Below are positions 5,575 to 6,243 of a stretch of DNA of 6,243 bases, one piece after another (position 1 is the stretch's first letter; every line of letters starts with the position of its first letter). Under the pieces are notes generated by a model that was given only the letters and a program-made list of their open reading frames with translations, was not told where the DNA came from and did not search any database. Source of the stretch: Acidobacteriota bacterium (lineage in GTDB: Bacteria; Acidobacteriota; Thermoanaerobaculia; Multivoradales; JAHEKO01); the NCBI GenBank assembly GCA_030610025.1, contig JAUWSP010000178.1, positions 1 to 6,243 on the forward strand. Direction: 5' to 3'. The translations under genes and the position numbers were made by a program.

Positions 5575-6243
5575 ATGAGCGGTCCCTTGTTCGATCACCT
5601 CGAGCCTCCTGAGGAGAAGCGGTCGGCCTCGGCCCCCCTGGCCGATCGCATGCGTCCCAACTCTCTCGATGAGGTTGTCGGGCAGGAGGTCGTCGACGAG
5701 AGTGGGTACTTGCGGCGAGCCATGGCCGAAGACCGGCTCCCCTCGCTGATCTTGTGGGGCCCACCGGGAACGGGGAAGACGACGATTGCCCGAATCCTGG
5801 CGAAGGAGACCACCTGCCGATTTGTGCCTTTCAGCGCGGTGACCTCAGGGATCAAACAGGTCAAGGAGGTCATGGCAGAAGCGGCTCGTCGCCGCGGCTC
5901 TGAAGCCAGGCGAACGCTGCTCTTCGTCGACGAGATCCATCGCTTCAATCGAGCTCAGCAAGATGCCTTTCTCCCCTACGTGGAGAGCGGAGACATCCTG
6001 TTGATCGGCGCGACGACCGAGAACCCGTCGTTTCACGTCAATTCTTCCTTGCTTTCGCGATGTCGCCTCGTCGTTCTGCGCCCCCTGAGTGAAGCCGAGC
6101 TCGAGAGAGTCGTTGTCCAGGCTGTGGCGGATGAGGAGCGGGGCCTTGGCAGCCTGCAAATCGAGCTCGAGGACGATGCCCTGGCGACGCTCGTACAAAT
6201 GGCCTCCGGGGACGCGCGCCGAGCTCTGAACCTCGTCGAGCTC
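5575..6243 (+). CDS. rarA: Replication-associated AAA+ ATPase RarA (MgsA), 3' truncated by window
   Basis: RarA (MgsA; eukaryotic WRNIP1/Mgs1 family) is a clamp-loader-like AAA+ ATPase that acts at stalled replication forks and, in E. coli, interacts with SSB. The first 223 codons are present, about half of the usual 430-450 aa, and the frame is open at the right edge. Motifs in order are PLADRMRPNSLDEVVGQ, Walker A GPPGTGKT (62-69), AVTSGIKQVKE, Walker B LLFVDEIHRFN with D119 and E120, QQDAFLPYVESG, sensor 1 GATTENPSF (N150), the arginine finger R162 in SLLSRCR, and the sensor 2 region GDARRALNLVEL at the edge. This order and wording match RarA rather than RuvB or DnaX. ATG 5575 gives the expected N-terminus; a purine stretch (GAAGAGAAGG, 5563-5572) lies directly upstream. 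The short LFD motif at residues 5-7 might contact the sliding clamp, but that is speculation. Confidence 0.97.
   Translation, partial: MSGPLFDHLEPPEEKRSASAPLADRMRPNSLDEVVGQEVVDESGYLRRAMAEDRLPSLILWGPPGTGKTTIARILAKETTCRFVPFSAVTSGIKQVKEVMAEAARRRGSEARRTLLFVDEIHRFNRAQQDAFLPYVESGDILLIGATTENPSFHVNSSLLSRCRLVVLRPLSEAELERVVVQAVADEERGLGSLQIELEDDALATLVQMASGDARRALNLVEL

Noticed and set aside
1..6243. Search for tRNA, rRNA, CRISPR, insertion sequences, att sites or a novel defence locus
   Set aside because: Coding genes fill nearly the whole window. I saw no direct repeat series, terminal inverted repeats, transposase or integrase motifs, or cloverleaf-like segments.

Overview
The window is a GC-rich, gene-dense stretch of a bacterial chromosome with all genes on the + strand. 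In order they are rimM, trmD, rplS, rnhB, a large TPR scaffold protein, an unrecognised membrane-anchored protein, and the first half of rarA. Gaps are at most about 36 bases, and there are no RNA genes, mobile elements or CRISPR arrays. The rimM-trmD-rplS-rnhB order is the widespread bacterial ribosome-maturation/translation cluster. The TPR protein resembles modular TPR proteins I associate with Myxococcota and other deltaproteobacterial lineages and with Acidobacteriota. High GC, GTG or TTG starts and that TPR family point to one of these phyla, probably uncultured, but I cannot place it more precisely.

Layout. Positions 1-548 carry rimM, whose start is uncertain because its frame is open to the window edge. 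trmD (530-1336) overlaps it by 19 bases. The unconserved 3' tail of trmD contains a good sigma70-type promoter (TTGTCA, 17-base spacer, GATAAT, 1287-1315). It is followed by a perfect 8-bp inverted repeat (1318-1344) and then rplS (1373-1753). rnhB (1774-2442) overlaps the TPR gene (2442-4427) by one base in a TGATG junction. A small hairpin containing the ribosome binding site precedes the unknown gene (4459-5553). rarA starts at 5575 and runs off the right edge.

How the genes fit together. RimM (30S maturation), TrmD (m1G37 tRNA methylation) and L19 (50S subunit) serve translation. RNase HII and RarA serve genome maintenance (ribonucleotide excision, stalled-fork handling). The TPR protein and the anchored protein lie between these two groups. 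Their co-transcription is an inference from spacing and does not establish a shared function.

Most of the window is ordinary housekeeping DNA. The points worth a second look are the promoter and palindrome inside the end of trmD, the two uncharacterised proteins, the sequestered ribosome binding site, and a marked excess of the hexamer CTCGAG. I see no evidence of a new defence, mobile or biosynthetic system.
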